This document shows, in pieces, positions 8,160 through 15,934 of a stretch of 64,000 bases of DNA. Each line of letters begins with the position of its first letter. The first letter of the stretch is position 1. Source of the DNA: Treponema rectale. Its GTDB lineage: Bacteria; Spirochaetota; Spirochaetia; Treponematales; Treponemataceae. The stretch lies in contig NZ_JACHFR010000001.1 in assembly GCF_014202035.1 (NCBI RefSeq), positions 806,001 to 870,000 of the forward strand. The letters run 5' to 3'. The notes beneath the pieces are model-generated. The model saw nothing but the letters and a program-made list of their open reading frames with translations, did not search any database and had not been told where the DNA came from. Both the position numbers and the translations under genes were made by a program.

Positions 8160-9580
8160 TTCTTGTCTCCATTTCCGTCAGTACGGGTTAAAGTTGTATT
8201 AAGTGTATTTTCAAGATCAAGTAAAGCAGAAATATAGTTGAATTTCTGGTTTGCAAGTCCGAGTTTTGCCTGATTAAGAGAGTTTTCCGCATCCCTGAGG
8301 TCAAGAAGTTCTGTTGTTCCGCTTCTGTAAGCCTTAAGGGTAGCATCGTATGCTCTCTGTGCAAGGGAAATATTCCTGCTCATATTTTCAATCTGGGCCT
8401 TAGATTCAATAAGCGTATCTACAGCTTTCCTTACCTGAACTTTCTGATTTTCAGAAAGTGTTTCCCTTGTCATGGCAAGCTGTTTTTTTACCTGCTTAAG
8501 GTCTTTTGCCTGCTGCTGGTTTGTAGACCATGGAAGCATGTTTGTCAGATTCCAGGCAACTGTAAGACTGAGGGAACCTGAATCGTACCACATGTCATCC
8601 TTTCCGATGTCTCCTGCAAAGCTGAATGCTTTTCCCATGTAAGCAGGCTGCCATGAATAGTTCAGGCTTAATGCCGGAAAATAAGTTGCAAGGGTAAGTG
8701 TTTTCAGACCGAGGTTTGTAAGGTGAATGTTTTCATTGAGAGACTGAAGGTCAAGTGATGAATAACCGTACTGCTCAATGAGAGTGTCATAATCAACCTT
8801 TACGTATTCCGGTTCAATGGTTCCGTTAAGAGTGATGTTTGTTCCTACCGGAAGGCCTATGAGGAATGCAAGCATATCAAGAGACTGACGGTAAGATCTT
8901 TCTGCCTGCTCAAGATCAGGTTTCTGATTTTCATAGCTTACCTGAGTCTGAAGGAGGGAAAGTTCAGGAATAAGACCGTTCTTGTAGTTTGCTTCTGCCT
9001 GTTCTGCTCTTTTACGCGCATTCTCAAGGGTTGTTCTCTGAATATTCAGACTCTGTTCCTGAAGGAGAAGACCGTAATATATTTTTTTAATGTTTATTAT
9101 TGTATCACGTCTTGTCTGTTCCCATGTTATTTTCTGCAGTTCATAGTTTGCATGACTCTGCATGATCTGTCCGATGTATGCAGGTGTAAAAGTCCACCCG
9201 AAAGTAAAACCTCCTACAACTGCCCATCGGGATTCTTCGTCTGCGAAATCTGATGCAGCTTCAGTGTGTGTAATTGACGAAATCAGCTGATTCATTGCTG
9301 CTGAACTTGGAGAATACTCTGTTGAACGGTTCATGGTTCCGGTAAGGGACATATTTGGAAGAAACACGTTCCAGCTGTTTGCTGAAGCTCTTTTTTTCAT
9401 TTCCAGATCTATATCTGAACTTTTCAGAGTTTTGCTGTGTTCAATTGCATATTCTACTGCCTGTTCAAGAGTAAGTGTTACCGATTGTTCGGAAACCCTT
9501 TCCTGTGCATGAATGACAGGATGTAATGCTGCAAGCATCAGACATGTTCCGGCTGCAATTTTTTTGAGATGGATGATCAT
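8156..9580 (-). CDS. TolC family outer-membrane efflux protein
   Basis: A 474-residue outer-membrane channel with a signal peptide ending near HPVIHAQ (residue 26). It shows the two long helical repeats of the TolC family, with heptad-like stretches such as LQTQVSYENQKPDLEQAERSY and QIENMSRNISLAQRAYDAT, and the typical closing motif YRSGTTELLDLRDAENSLNQA. It provides the exit duct for the RND pump encoded next. It overlaps the regulator gene by four bases at 9577-9580, so regulator, channel, adaptor, pump and PII-like protein form one operon. Confidence 0.92.
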   Translation of the reverse strand: MIIHLKKIAAGTCLMLAALHPVIHAQERVSEQSVTLTLEQAVEYAIEHSKTLKSSDIDLEMKKRASANSWNVFLPNMSLTGTMNRSTEYSPSSAAMNQLISSITHTEAASDFADEESRWAVVGGFTFGWTFTPAYIGQIMQSHANYELQKITWEQTRRDTIINIKKIYYGLLLQEQSLNIQRTTLENARKRAEQAEANYKNGLIPELSLLQTQVSYENQKPDLEQAERSYRQSLDMLAFLIGLPVGTNITLNGTIEPEYVKVDYDTLIEQYGYSSLDLQSLNENIHLTNLGLKTLTLATYFPALSLNYSWQPAYMGKAFSFAGDIGKDDMWYDSGSLSLTVAWNLTNMLPWSTNQQQAKDLKQVKKQLAMTRETLSENQKVQVRKAVDTLIESKAQIENMSRNISLAQRAYDATLKAYRSGTTELLDLRDAENSLNQAKLGLANQKFNYISALLDLENTLNTTLTRTDGNGDKK

Positions 9581-10824
9581 TTTATACCTCCCTGACTGTT
9601 TAATTCTTTATCAAGTACAAGTCCCTGTTCTATCATTTTAAATGTTTCCCTAAGGGCTGCACGGGTTATATTGTCCGTGAAACCGTGTTTTTCACCATGA
9701 AAAATTGTGAATACCGGCATTATGAATATCCAGTTTGTAATTATTTCATAGTTTTTAGTTCCGAATCCAAGTTCCGGAACACTTTTTGTTACGGGATTTT
9801 TTTTGAAGAAATCTTCGATAATCTGCTGCATGTTGAAATTTGGATTTGTACAGATTTTTTCACCGAAGTTTTCTGTAAGCTGCAGCCATTGAAATACGTT
9901 TATAAGCTGCGGGCGTGACAGGAGAAATTCCAGGCTTGTTGACATTATCAGAAATACTCTTTCCTCCATTGTCTGACCGCAGTACTGGTTTTCAATTACT
10001 GCTGTTAAAAGCATGTCCAGTTCTTTATAAATTATTTTTGAAAAAAGATCGTTTTTATTTGTAAACCATGTATAAAGACTGCTTTTTGCCATACCCAGTT
10101 CCCTTGCAATTTCTTCAAGGGTGACATTTTTGTAACCGTTTTTCTTTATGGCTGAATTCAGTGCGATTATTATTCTGTCAGGAGGATCAAGGTCTTTTAT
10201 TGAATCTCGTACAGACTGTTCCAGCTCGGCAAATCTGAGTTCTGTAATCTGTGAAATTGAATTTTGAAGTCCGTTCAGAATTAGTGTTCCTGCGGCCTTA
10301 TAGAAATCTTCATCAGAAAGTGATATTTCAGGACATTTTTTTCTGGCAGAAACCATGCAGATAATAGTTGCAGTTGAAAAAATTGTTTTGACGTAAAAAT
10401 CAAGACTGTTTATAGACCCGTCACTGGTCAGAATTTCATTAAAAATCGGAAGCTTTCTTTTTTTCATTTCTATGATCAGATTATCCTGACTGTTTTCTGC
10501 AGCTGAAAGCATGTAAAAAGATACGAATGATGTGTTTTTATGTATGAACTCAAGTATCAGTGCAAAAGCTTCAGACGGCTTATCTTCTTTTATTTTATCT
10601 GAAAATCTTTTCAGTACGTCGTAGAATGAATCGTAAACAATCCTGAACATTTCTTTTTCAAGAGAATTTTTATCCCTGAAATGTCTGTAAATGGCAGTCT
10701 TTGTTATACCTGCTTTTTTTGCAATTCTGCTTAAAGAGGCATCTGAGAAATTCATCTCGTAGAGGGAGAATGCTGCGCTGAGGATTTTGTCTCTTGTAGT
10801 TGATTCAGGTATTTTGTTCGTCAT
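9577..10824 (-). CDS. Tandem double-TetR transcriptional regulator of the efflux operon
   Basis: A 415-residue protein, about twice the usual TetR length, with two TetR DNA-binding domains. The first helix-turn-helix lies near residues 29-49 (LSRIAKKAGITKTAIYRHF). The second lies near 234-254 (LEEIARELGMAKSSLYTWF). Each is followed by an all-helical ligand-binding region of about 150 residues. The first gene of the RND operon is typically a TetR repressor, so it probably represses its own operon. A near-perfect 32-bp palindrome adjoins its start codon. No Shine-Dalgarno is visible, but no better in-frame start exists. One chain would present two DNA-binding heads, like a built-in dimer. Confidence 0.88.
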   Translation of the reverse strand: MTNKIPESTTRDKILSAAFSLYEMNFSDASLSRIAKKAGITKTAIYRHFRDKNSLEKEMFRIVYDSFYDVLKRFSDKIKEDKPSEAFALILEFIHKNTSFVSFYMLSAAENSQDNLIIEMKKRKLPIFNEILTSDGSINSLDFYVKTIFSTATIICMVSARKKCPEISLSDEDFYKAAGTLILNGLQNSISQITELRFAELEQSVRDSIKDLDPPDRIIIALNSAIKKNGYKNVTLEEIARELGMAKSSLYTWFTNKNDLFSKIIYKELDMLLTAVIENQYCGQTMEERVFLIMSTSLEFLLSRPQLINVFQWLQLTENFGEKICTNPNFNMQQIIEDFFKKNPVTKSVPELGFGTKNYEIITNWIFIMPVFTIFHGEKHGFTDNITRAALRETFKMIEQGLVLDKELNSQGGIK

Positions 10825-10856
10825 ATTTTAGTTACCGAACAATCGGTAACTAAAAT
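10825..10856. promoter_or_regulatory. 32-bp palindromic operator of the TetR/RND operon
   Basis: Two perfect 14-base arms, ATTTTAGTTACCGA and its complement, are separated by ACAA. The core GTTACCGA-ACAA-TCGGTAAC resembles TetR-family operators. It overlaps the predicted transcription start and lies directly before the start codon at 10824, an ideal place for autorepression. The site is seen directly. The link to the regulator is inferred. Confidence 0.85.
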
Positions 10857-10882
10857 GTATAGCAACGGCTACATAATGTCAA
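10856..10882 (-). promoter_or_regulatory. Promoter of the efflux operon
   Basis: On the minus strand a consensus TTGACA (10882-10877) is followed after 15 bases by TATACA (10861-10856). The spacer is short, and a shifted -10 two bases on would give 17. The predicted start falls inside the palindromic operator. Confidence 0.55.
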
Positions 10883-10926
10883 TATTTTTATATTTGTTTT
10901 AAGAAATTTTATGACTGATTGAATTT

Positions 10927-11418
10927 TTACATATCTGCATAAGTCTGAACGGAATCTTCCAGGTGTTCAATTCTTATTCCAGCCTCACTGAACATCTTTA
11001 TGGAATCTTCTTCATCATGGTAGTGTTTTTCGCAAACTACCCTTTTAATTCCGCAGTTTATGATGAGCATTGCACAGGTGCGGCAGGGAGTCATTTTGCA
11101 GTATAGCGTTGCACCGTCAATGGCTATTCCGCGTTTTGCAGCCTGGCATATTGCATTCTGTTCAGCATGAACTGTGCGGACGCAGTGATTTGTGATGGAA
11201 CCGTCTGCATGAATTGATTTTCTAAAAAGATGCCCTGCTTCATCACAATGGGGTAATCCGGCAGGACTGCCTACGTATCCTGTAACTAAAATCTGATTAT
11301 CCTTTGCGATTACACAGCCGCTTCTTCCTCTGTCACATGTTGCTCGTTTTGCAATAGTGCGGCTTACTTCCATAAAGTATTCGTCCCATGTAGGACGTAT
11401 GTATTTTTCTTCACTCAT
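10927..11418 (-). CDS. dCMP/cytidine deaminase family protein (ComEB-like)
   Basis: A 163-residue zinc deaminase, the usual length for deoxycytidylate deaminase, which turns dCMP into dUMP for thymidylate synthesis. The catalytic motif HAEQNAI (zinc His and proton-shuttle Glu) and PCRTCAML (two zinc cysteines) are both present. The N-terminal motif WDEYFMEVSRTIAKRATCDR is typical of dCMP deaminases and ComEB. It stands alone between the efflux regulator and a tRNA gene, with its own upstream region. The start ATG at 11418 lacks a clear Shine-Dalgarno. Confidence 0.9.
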   Translation of the reverse strand: MSEEKYIRPTWDEYFMEVSRTIAKRATCDRGRSGCVIAKDNQILVTGYVGSPAGLPHCDEAGHLFRKSIHADGSITNHCVRTVHAEQNAICQAAKRGIAIDGATLYCKMTPCRTCAMLIINCGIKRVVCEKHYHDEEDSIKMFSEAGIRIEHLEDSVQTYADM

Positions 11419-11490
11419 AATCAGAATATAGCGTAAAAAACATATTTTAAGGAAGATGTAAAAATTAAGTATAAATATTTTAAAATAAAA

Positions 11491-11520
11491 AAAGTTCTGA
11501 TTAATGTTAATCAGAACTTT
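11491..11520. terminator. Hairpin terminator after tRNA-Gly
   Basis: A perfect 14-bp stem, AAAGTTCTGATTAA against its complement, closes on a two-base loop. It is flanked by A-rich DNA on one side, which reads as a T-run on the minus strand. It ends the tRNA-Gly transcript. Confidence 0.8.
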
Positions 11521-11523
11521 TAG

Positions 11524-11596
11524 AGCGGCAGAAGGGAGTCGAACCCTCGTCTCCAGCTTGGAAGGCTGGGGTAATGAGCCGTTATACGACTGCCGC
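11524..11596 (-). tRNA. tRNA-Gly (anticodon TCC)
   Basis: A 73-base cloverleaf on the minus strand. The acceptor stem GCGGCAG pairs with CTGCCGC, the T-loop GGTTCGACTCC is present, and the anticodon TCC is at 11562-11560 in loop CTTCCAA. CCA is not encoded. A consensus promoter lies upstream at 11610-11638. Confidence 0.95.
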
Positions 11597-11609
11597 GTTG
11601 ATGTTTAAG

Positions 11610-11638
11610 ACTATATGCTTTTGTAAAAAAAATGTCAA
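11610..11638 (-). promoter_or_regulatory. Promoter of tRNA-Gly
   Basis: On the minus strand, TTGACA (11638-11633) and TATAGT (11615-11610) are separated by exactly 17 bases. The predicted start lies shortly before the mature tRNA 5' end at 11596. Confidence 0.75.
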
Positions 11639-11678
11639 TAGCATATTCAAAAAAAATTAATTTTTTTTTTGATTTTTT

Positions 11679-12425
11679 TTATTTTATCTGCAAAAGCATA
11701 CATGCAGATCTTGCAGCTTCCTGCTCTGCTCCTTTTTTTGATTTTCCGGTAACCGGACCGTAAATGGTGTTTCCAAGTTTTACCTGTACTTCAAAAGTTT
11801 TGTCACAGTCAGGACCGTAAGTTCTCAGCAGTTCATAAACCGGAGTTTTCCTGCATTTTTTCTGGTAGTATTCCTGAAGTATGGTTTTATAGTCTTTGTT
11901 GCCCGTGTTTGTTTGTACTTTTCGTATTTCAGGCACTATGAGCCGGTCGACAAGTTTTTCTGCACTCTTATATCCTGAATCAAGATACAGAGCTCCTATT
12001 ACAGCTTCAACTGCATCCGCAAGAATAGCTTTCTTATGCCGGCCTCCTGTTATTTCTTCTCCTTTTCCCAGTACAAGTACAGAATCAATATGCATTTTTT
12101 CAATTGCAATTGGAGCAAGCGTCTGTTCACTGACGACATTTGATTTTATTTTTGCAAGATCTCCTTCTGCGTTGTTTTCCATGTCATCATACAGAAAAGC
12201 TGCCGTTGCCAGTCCGAGAACACTGTCTCCAAGGAATTCCAGTCTTTCATTATTTCTGTATTTATACGCTTTATTCTCATTTGAGTAAGAGCGGTGTGTC
12301 AGTGCCAGGTCCAAAAGGGTTAAATCCCTGAATTTTATTTCGAGGTTCCTGCAGAATTCAAGAAGGACATGTTTTCTTTCTTGAGACAGGGTATGTTTTT
12401 CAAAAAAATAATCATCAAGTTTCAT
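11679..12425 (-). CDS. rnc: Ribonuclease III
   Basis: A 248-residue double-strand-specific endonuclease that processes rRNA precursors and structured mRNA. The signature NERLEFLGDSVLGL, with its catalytic acidic residues, lies near residues 58-71. The second acidic motif DAVEAVIGALYLDSG is present, and a C-terminal double-stranded RNA-binding domain (about 175-247) ends in GAEQEAARSACMLL. The catalytic part is complete. It is the third gene of the rpmF-acpP-rnc group, though a hairpin at 12501-12528 separates it from acpP. Its 3' end runs into an extremely A/T-rich tract. Confidence 0.95.
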   Translation of the reverse strand: MKLDDYFFEKHTLSQERKHVLLEFCRNLEIKFRDLTLLDLALTHRSYSNENKAYKYRNNERLEFLGDSVLGLATAAFLYDDMENNAEGDLAKIKSNVVSEQTLAPIAIEKMHIDSVLVLGKGEEITGGRHKKAILADAVEAVIGALYLDSGYKSAEKLVDRLIVPEIRKVQTNTGNKDYKTILQEYYQKKCRKTPVYELLRTYGPDCDKTFEVQVKLGNTIYGPVTGKSKKGAEQEAARSACMLLQIK

Positions 12426-12500
12426 TTTGTATAACTGTGAGGTTTCTCCCGAAGGTAAAGTTTATGAAGTGGTTTTATTATAACCTAATTTAAACAAAAA

Positions 12501-12528
12501 AAAACACAGTATGTAAATACTGTGTTTT
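12501..12528. terminator. Terminator or attenuator between acpP and rnc
   Basis: A perfect 11-bp stem, AAAACACAGTA, pairs across a six-base loop TGTAAA. On the minus strand the stem is followed by a run of T. It lies after acpP, so part of the transcript probably ends here before rnc. Confidence 0.8.
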
Positions 12529-12549
12529 ATAAACAACCTTACGGTTTAC

Positions 12550-12783
12550 TTATTTCTGTGATTTAATGTAATCGTAGGCATCTTTTACAGTTTCGAATTC
12601 GTTAGCCTTGTCATCTGGAATCTGAACGCCCATTTCTTCTTCAATAGCATAAACCAATTCGTAAGTATCGAGACTGTCTGCTCCAAGGTCTCCGCGGAAT
12701 GAAGATTCCAATGTAACTTTTGCTGGATCGATCTCAAGTTTTTCAGCAATAAGCTTCTGCATTTTTTCGAACAATTCGTCCAT
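12550..12783 (-). CDS. acpP: Acyl carrier protein
   Basis: A 77-residue acidic four-helix carrier that holds growing acyl chains during fatty-acid synthesis. The phosphopantetheine attachment serine is in GADSLDTYELV (DSL motif, Ser 37). Length and acidity are typical. It follows rpmF closely, the common rpmF-acp neighbourhood of bacteria linking ribosome and lipid genes. CoaD, encoded just upstream on the same strand, makes the precursor of its prosthetic group. Confidence 0.97.
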   Translation of the reverse strand: MDELFEKMQKLIAEKLEIDPAKVTLESSFRGDLGADSLDTYELVYAIEEEMGVQIPDDKANEFETVKDAYDYIKSQK

Positions 12784-12805
12784 TTTTTTGCTCCTAAAGT
12801 TTTTT

Positions 12806-12994
12806 TTAGCCGTTAACTTCTGGTGTGATCACCTGACGTCCGCGGTAGAAACCGCATTTCTGACATACATGATGCTGGAGAACAAGGTTTCCACAGTTGC
12901 TGCATTCAACAAGATGCGGAGTATCAAGATGCATGTTCACGCCTCTTCTTCTTTTAGTTACAGCTTTTGAAGTTTTTGATCTAGGTACTGCCAT
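12806..12994 (-). CDS. rpmF: 50S ribosomal protein L32
   Basis: A 62-residue ribosomal protein. The basic N-terminus MAVPRSKTSKAVTKRRRG and the zinc ribbon CSNCGN followed by CQKCGFYRG (four-cysteine type) identify L32. It is the first gene of the rpmF-acpP group and is preceded by two tandem promoters and an AGGAT-like ribosome site. Confidence 0.97.
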   Translation of the reverse strand: MAVPRSKTSKAVTKRRRGVNMHLDTPHLVECSNCGNLVLQHHVCQKCGFYRGRQVITPEVNG

Positions 12995-13041
12995 AATATA
13001 TCCTCGCTATAGTTTTTAGTTATCTGTGTATAACGTTTCAG

Positions 13042-13071
13042 ATACTACAACAGATTACCGAATCATGTCAA
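13042..13071 (-). promoter_or_regulatory. Downstream promoter P2 of rpmF
   Basis: On the minus strand, TTGACA (13071-13066) and TAGTAT (13047-13042) are 18 bases apart. It is nearer to rpmF than P1. Confidence 0.55.
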
Positions 13072-13073
13072 GA

Positions 13074-13101
13074 ATTATACTGCCAATTTGGAATATGTCA
13101 A
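13074..13101 (-). promoter_or_regulatory. Upstream promoter P1 of rpmF
   Basis: Perfect consensus TTGACA (13101-13096) and TATAAT (13079-13074) with a 16-base spacer on the minus strand. It lies three bases upstream of P2, giving a tandem pair. It is one of the best sigma-70 matches in the window. Confidence 0.75.
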
Positions 13102-13151
13102 TTATTTTTTCTTAACATTTTGTCAAATTTTGTCATTTTGTCATAAGAAAT

Positions 13152-13637
13152 TCAAATTTTTATGTTGTATTTTTCTTTAAGTGCTTTTTCAACTGCAGGA
13201 GGAACCATCAGGCTTATGTTACCTCCCAGTCGCGCAACTTCCTTTATGCTGCTGCTTCTGATCAGAAAATACTTTTGTTCAGTAGGCATGAAAAGTGTTT
13301 CTACCTCACTGTCAAGAGAACGGTTCATGAGTGAAAGGTCAAACTCATAGGAAAAGTCTACGGTGTTGCGAATTCCCCTGAGCAGGACTTTCGAACCTGC
13401 TTTGGCGCAGTAATCAACAACAAGGCCGTTCCATTTGTGCACCGTTACATTGCTGAAGTCTTTTGTAAGTTCCGTGAGAAGGTTAAAACGTTCTTCTTCT
13501 GAAAAAAGTGTTTTCTTGTCAGGGTTTACCGATATGAGCACGTCTATGCTGTCAAAAAGAAGGCTTGCCCTTTTTATAAGGTTCAGGTGACCGTAGGTAG
13601 GCGGATCAAAAGTTCCCGGAAATACTGCTTTTGACAT
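13152..13637 (-). CDS. coaD: Phosphopantetheine adenylyltransferase
   Basis: A 161-residue nucleotidyltransferase that makes dephospho-CoA from phosphopantetheine and ATP. The nucleotide-binding motif TFDPPTYGH (the TxGH form) is near the N-terminus and the second motif RSSSIKEVA is present. The frame opens at 13706, but the first 23 residues are foreign to the family. The ATG at 13637 is preceded by GGAG at a seven-base spacing and gives the normal length. Confidence 0.95.
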   Translation of the reverse strand: MSKAVFPGTFDPPTYGHLNLIKRASLLFDSIDVLISVNPDKKTLFSEEERFNLLTELTKDFSNVTVHKWNGLVVDYCAKAGSKVLLRGIRNTVDFSYEFDLSLMNRSLDSEVETLFMPTEQKYFLIRSSSIKEVARLGGNISLMVPPAVEKALKEKYNIKI

Positions 13638-13714
13638 ATAATCTCCATGATTCTTGCTTATTGTATCTTGTGCCTGGATTTTATCAAACGGCAGAATGTT
13701 TAACAATATAAAAA

Positions 13715-13743
13715 TTGACGTAAAATATGATTAGTAGTAGACT
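13715..13743 (+). promoter_or_regulatory. Promoter of the 13751 lipoprotein gene
   Basis: TTGACG (13715-13720) and TAGACT (13738-13743) are 17 bases apart. The -10 ends seven bases before the ATG at 13751, which implies a leaderless transcript. Confidence 0.5.
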
Positions 13744-13750
13744 GAAGAAT

Positions 13751-14308
13751 ATGAAAAAGATTATTTTTAAAACACTCTCAGCTATCGTATGTGCATCAGT
13801 ATTTTTTATTTCATGCGCAGGTACTAAGGCGGAGGGAGGCTCTCAGGTGGAAAATGTGCCGGCTGCAGAAACTCCTTCAGTTCCAGGTGATGCAGAATAT
13901 CAGCGTTCAAAGGGTAATGTTGATGTTTCTGAAGAAGAATTCACGAATGATAAAAAGCAGATTCTTGTTACCATTACAAAACTTGAAGCAATTATGGCTA
14001 ATATGGATTACAGCGGATGGTACTCGTATCTTGATGAAGAAAGCATTGAGTACTGGTCTAAAAGCGTTAATCTTAAGAGGGCTGCCGGTCGTCTTCCGGT
14101 TAAAGGCCTGAAACTTAATTCTCTCAGTGATTATTTCAAGTTTGTATTTGTTCCAGCCCGGGCCGGACGTACCATTGATGAAATCCGTTATGAGACAAAG
14201 GATACGGTTAAAGTAGTTCAGTTCCAGGAAGATACGGATACTATTTATTATAATTTTAATCGTATAGACGGAAAGTGGAAACTGCACCTTCCTGCTCTTG
14301 ATGACTGA
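13751..14308 (+). CDS. Putative lipoprotein, unknown function
   Basis: A 185-residue secreted protein I do not recognise. It has a lipoprotein signal: MKKIIFK, a hydrophobic stretch, and a lipobox FISC with Cys 22. A short low-complexity linker rich in E, A and P follows. The globular part (about 60-185) contains NMDYSGWYSYLDEESIEYW and a C-terminal strand pattern ending NRIDGKWKLHLPAL. That layout recalls the small SnoaL/NTF2-like cone domains of treponemal lipoproteins, though this is a weak guess. The ATG at 13751 begins a proper signal sequence, so it is preferred to the upstream one at 13727. Confidence 0.75.
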   Translation: MKKIIFKTLSAIVCASVFFISCAGTKAEGGSQVENVPAAETPSVPGDAEYQRSKGNVDVSEEEFTNDKKQILVTITKLEAIMANMDYSGWYSYLDEESIEYWSKSVNLKRAAGRLPVKGLKLNSLSDYFKFVFVPARAGRTIDEIRYETKDTVKVVQFQEDTDTIYYNFNRIDGKWKLHLPALDD

Positions 14309-14367
14309 TTGATTTTTTAAGGTTTTTACTATAAATTAATTAATTGAGATATTATTTGGAGGACAAC

Positions 14368-15096
14368 ATGAAAGTGTCTAAAATTTTGTGCGGATGTTTA
14401 TTCGTACTGACCGCTTCCTACATTTCAGCTCAGAATTCGACAAATCAGAATACATCAAAGCGTTCTGAAACGACTGTAGAACAGGATTATCTTAGTAACG
14501 TAGAAGATGCAATTATTACGGAACTTGCTGCTTCAGATGATTACGACAATAAGCTCGTTGCGTTGGAATATCTTGAAAATGCAGTATCAGCAGGACGTGC
14601 TTCTCCTGATATGGTAGCAGCCCTTGACAGTCTTGCAGGAGAAGGAATCAACAAACTTTCACGCAGCAACGGCCGCGTAATGAATAATTTCCCTGATATC
14701 CGTGCAAAAGCCTGTGATCTTCTTGGAGAGATTCCTACGGAAGCCTCAAAGAATACACTTGTGGGAATTGCAGCAGAAGACAAGGAGCCTATGGTTGTAA
14801 CTGCAGCTATCCGTTCTCTTGGTAAGATTGGTATAAATGAAAATGATGAAGTTATTTCGACAATCGAATTCATTCACAGAAAATATGCAGCTTTGAATCC
14901 GACAAGTTCACTTGCCCTCGAGGTTCTTAATGCATATGAAAGTCTTGCTCCAACAGTTCAGGATAAATCAGCAATGATTCAGTCTATTTCTGAAATTGCA
15001 ACAAATTATCGTTACGTAACTCCTGTACGTCAGAAGGCACTTAACCTTCTTCGTTCCATGCAGAGTAACGGAAGTTCTTCTGGAAAATCAAAATAA
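14368..15096 (+). CDS. Secreted HEAT-repeat-like protein
   Basis: A 242-residue exported protein with a signal peptide ending near ASYISAQN. The mature part is made of helical pairs of HEAT type, for example DNKLVALEYLENAVSAG, DIRAKACDLLGEIP and EPMVVTAAIRSLGKIG (about residues 55-165). Such domains serve as protein-binding scaffolds, here probably in the periplasm. The enzymatic role, if any, is unknown. The start is set by TTGGAGG seven bases before the ATG at 14368. A terminator follows at 15130. Confidence 0.8.
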   Translation: MKVSKILCGCLFVLTASYISAQNSTNQNTSKRSETTVEQDYLSNVEDAIITELAASDDYDNKLVALEYLENAVSAGRASPDMVAALDSLAGEGINKLSRSNGRVMNNFPDIRAKACDLLGEIPTEASKNTLVGIAAEDKEPMVVTAAIRSLGKIGINENDEVISTIEFIHRKYAALNPTSSLALEVLNAYESLAPTVQDKSAMIQSISEIATNYRYVTPVRQKALNLLRSMQSNGSSSGKSK

Positions 15097-15129
15097 TTTG
15101 TTGTTTTCTGAAACTTTATAGATAAAAAA

Positions 15130-15169
15130 AAGGAAAACTGAAGTGCTTTTCTGCTCTTTAGTTTTCCTT
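15130..15169. terminator. Bidirectional terminator between HEAT gene and tRNA-Arg
   Basis: A 10-bp perfect stem AAGGAAAACT (15130-15139 with 15160-15169) is flanked by A-runs on the left and T-runs on the right. It can end both the plus-strand HEAT gene and the minus-strand tRNA. Confidence 0.85.
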
Positions 15170-15177
15170 ATTTTTTT

Positions 15178-15251
15178 TGGGAGATACGGGATTCGAACCC
15201 ACAGTCTTCGGCTCCGGAGGCCAACGCTTTATCCAGTTAAGCTAATCTCCC
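15178..15251 (-). tRNA. tRNA-Arg (anticodon CCG)
   Basis: A 74-base cloverleaf on the minus strand with acceptor stem GGGAGAT/ATCTCCC, D-loop TTAGCTTAACTGGATAAAGC and T-loop GGTTCGAATCC. The anticodon CCG is at 15217-15215 in loop CTCCGGA, closed by stem TTGGC/GCCGA with one wobble. CCA is not encoded. Confidence 0.95.
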
Positions 15252-15270
15252 CTGCTCTTACTTTCCTGCA

Positions 15271-15299
15271 AAGATATCGGTTTGCAATGATTTAGTCAA
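15271..15299 (-). promoter_or_regulatory. Promoter of tRNA-Arg
   Basis: TTGACT (15299-15294) and TATCTT (15276-15271) with a 17-base spacer on the minus strand, shortly upstream of the tRNA 5' end. Confidence 0.65.
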
Positions 15300-15334
15300 T
15301 TAAAATCTAAAACTGAAACAGAGTATATTTAATT

Positions 15335-15922
15335 ATGAAAAAAATAATTCTTGCTTCATCTTCTCCTCGCCGCATGGAACTGCTGGACAGAATGGGTATT
15401 CCTTATGAGGTTTTCCCTGCAGATATTGATGAATCTTACCCCCATGATATTGATATTCTGGACGTGAGTTCTTTTATTGCAGAAAAAAAAGTAATGGCAG
15501 TTAGTACAAAAATAAAGGAAACAGATAAAAAATCTCTTGTTTTAGGTGCTGATACAGTAATTTGTACTGAAAATTTAATTTTAGGAAAGCCATCTGACAG
15601 AAATCAGGCTGTTGAATACCTCCATCTCCTTCAGGGAAAGATGCATAAAACGGTCTCCGGCATTGCACTCTTTAACGGTGAAAATGAAACGGTTACTGTA
15701 AGAAAGAGCGTTAATAATGTTTTTTTTAAGTCTATGACCGATGATGAAATTGAATGGTACGTGAATACAGAGGAATGGAAAGATGCAGCCGGAGGATACC
15801 GTATACAGGGTAAGGCTTCTTTCTTTATAGAAAAAATTGAAGGAAGTTACAGTTCTATTATGGGCTTGCCTCTTTTTGAGCTATATGATATATTGCGCTC
15901 GCAGAATTATTCCTTTCTTTAA
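15335..15922 (+). CDS. maf: Maf family nucleotide pyrophosphatase
   Basis: A 195-residue Maf protein, a house-cleaning pyrophosphatase that removes non-canonical or modified nucleoside triphosphates. The N-terminal signature ASSSPRRMELLDRMG, the acidic motif LGADTVI and the closing GGYRIQGKASFFIEKIEGSYSSI-like block (about 150-175) are all present. A TATATT box ends five bases before the ATG and there is no Shine-Dalgarno, so the gene may be leaderless. It precedes rpsB but has its own start region. Confidence 0.93.
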   Translation: MKKIILASSSPRRMELLDRMGIPYEVFPADIDESYPHDIDILDVSSFIAEKKVMAVSTKIKETDKKSLVLGADTVICTENLILGKPSDRNQAVEYLHLLQGKMHKTVSGIALFNGENETVTVRKSVNNVFFKSMTDDEIEWYVNTEEWKDAAGGYRIQGKASFFIEKIEGSYSSIMGLPLFELYDILRSQNYSFL

Positions 15923-15934
15923 GGAAAGTGCCGG

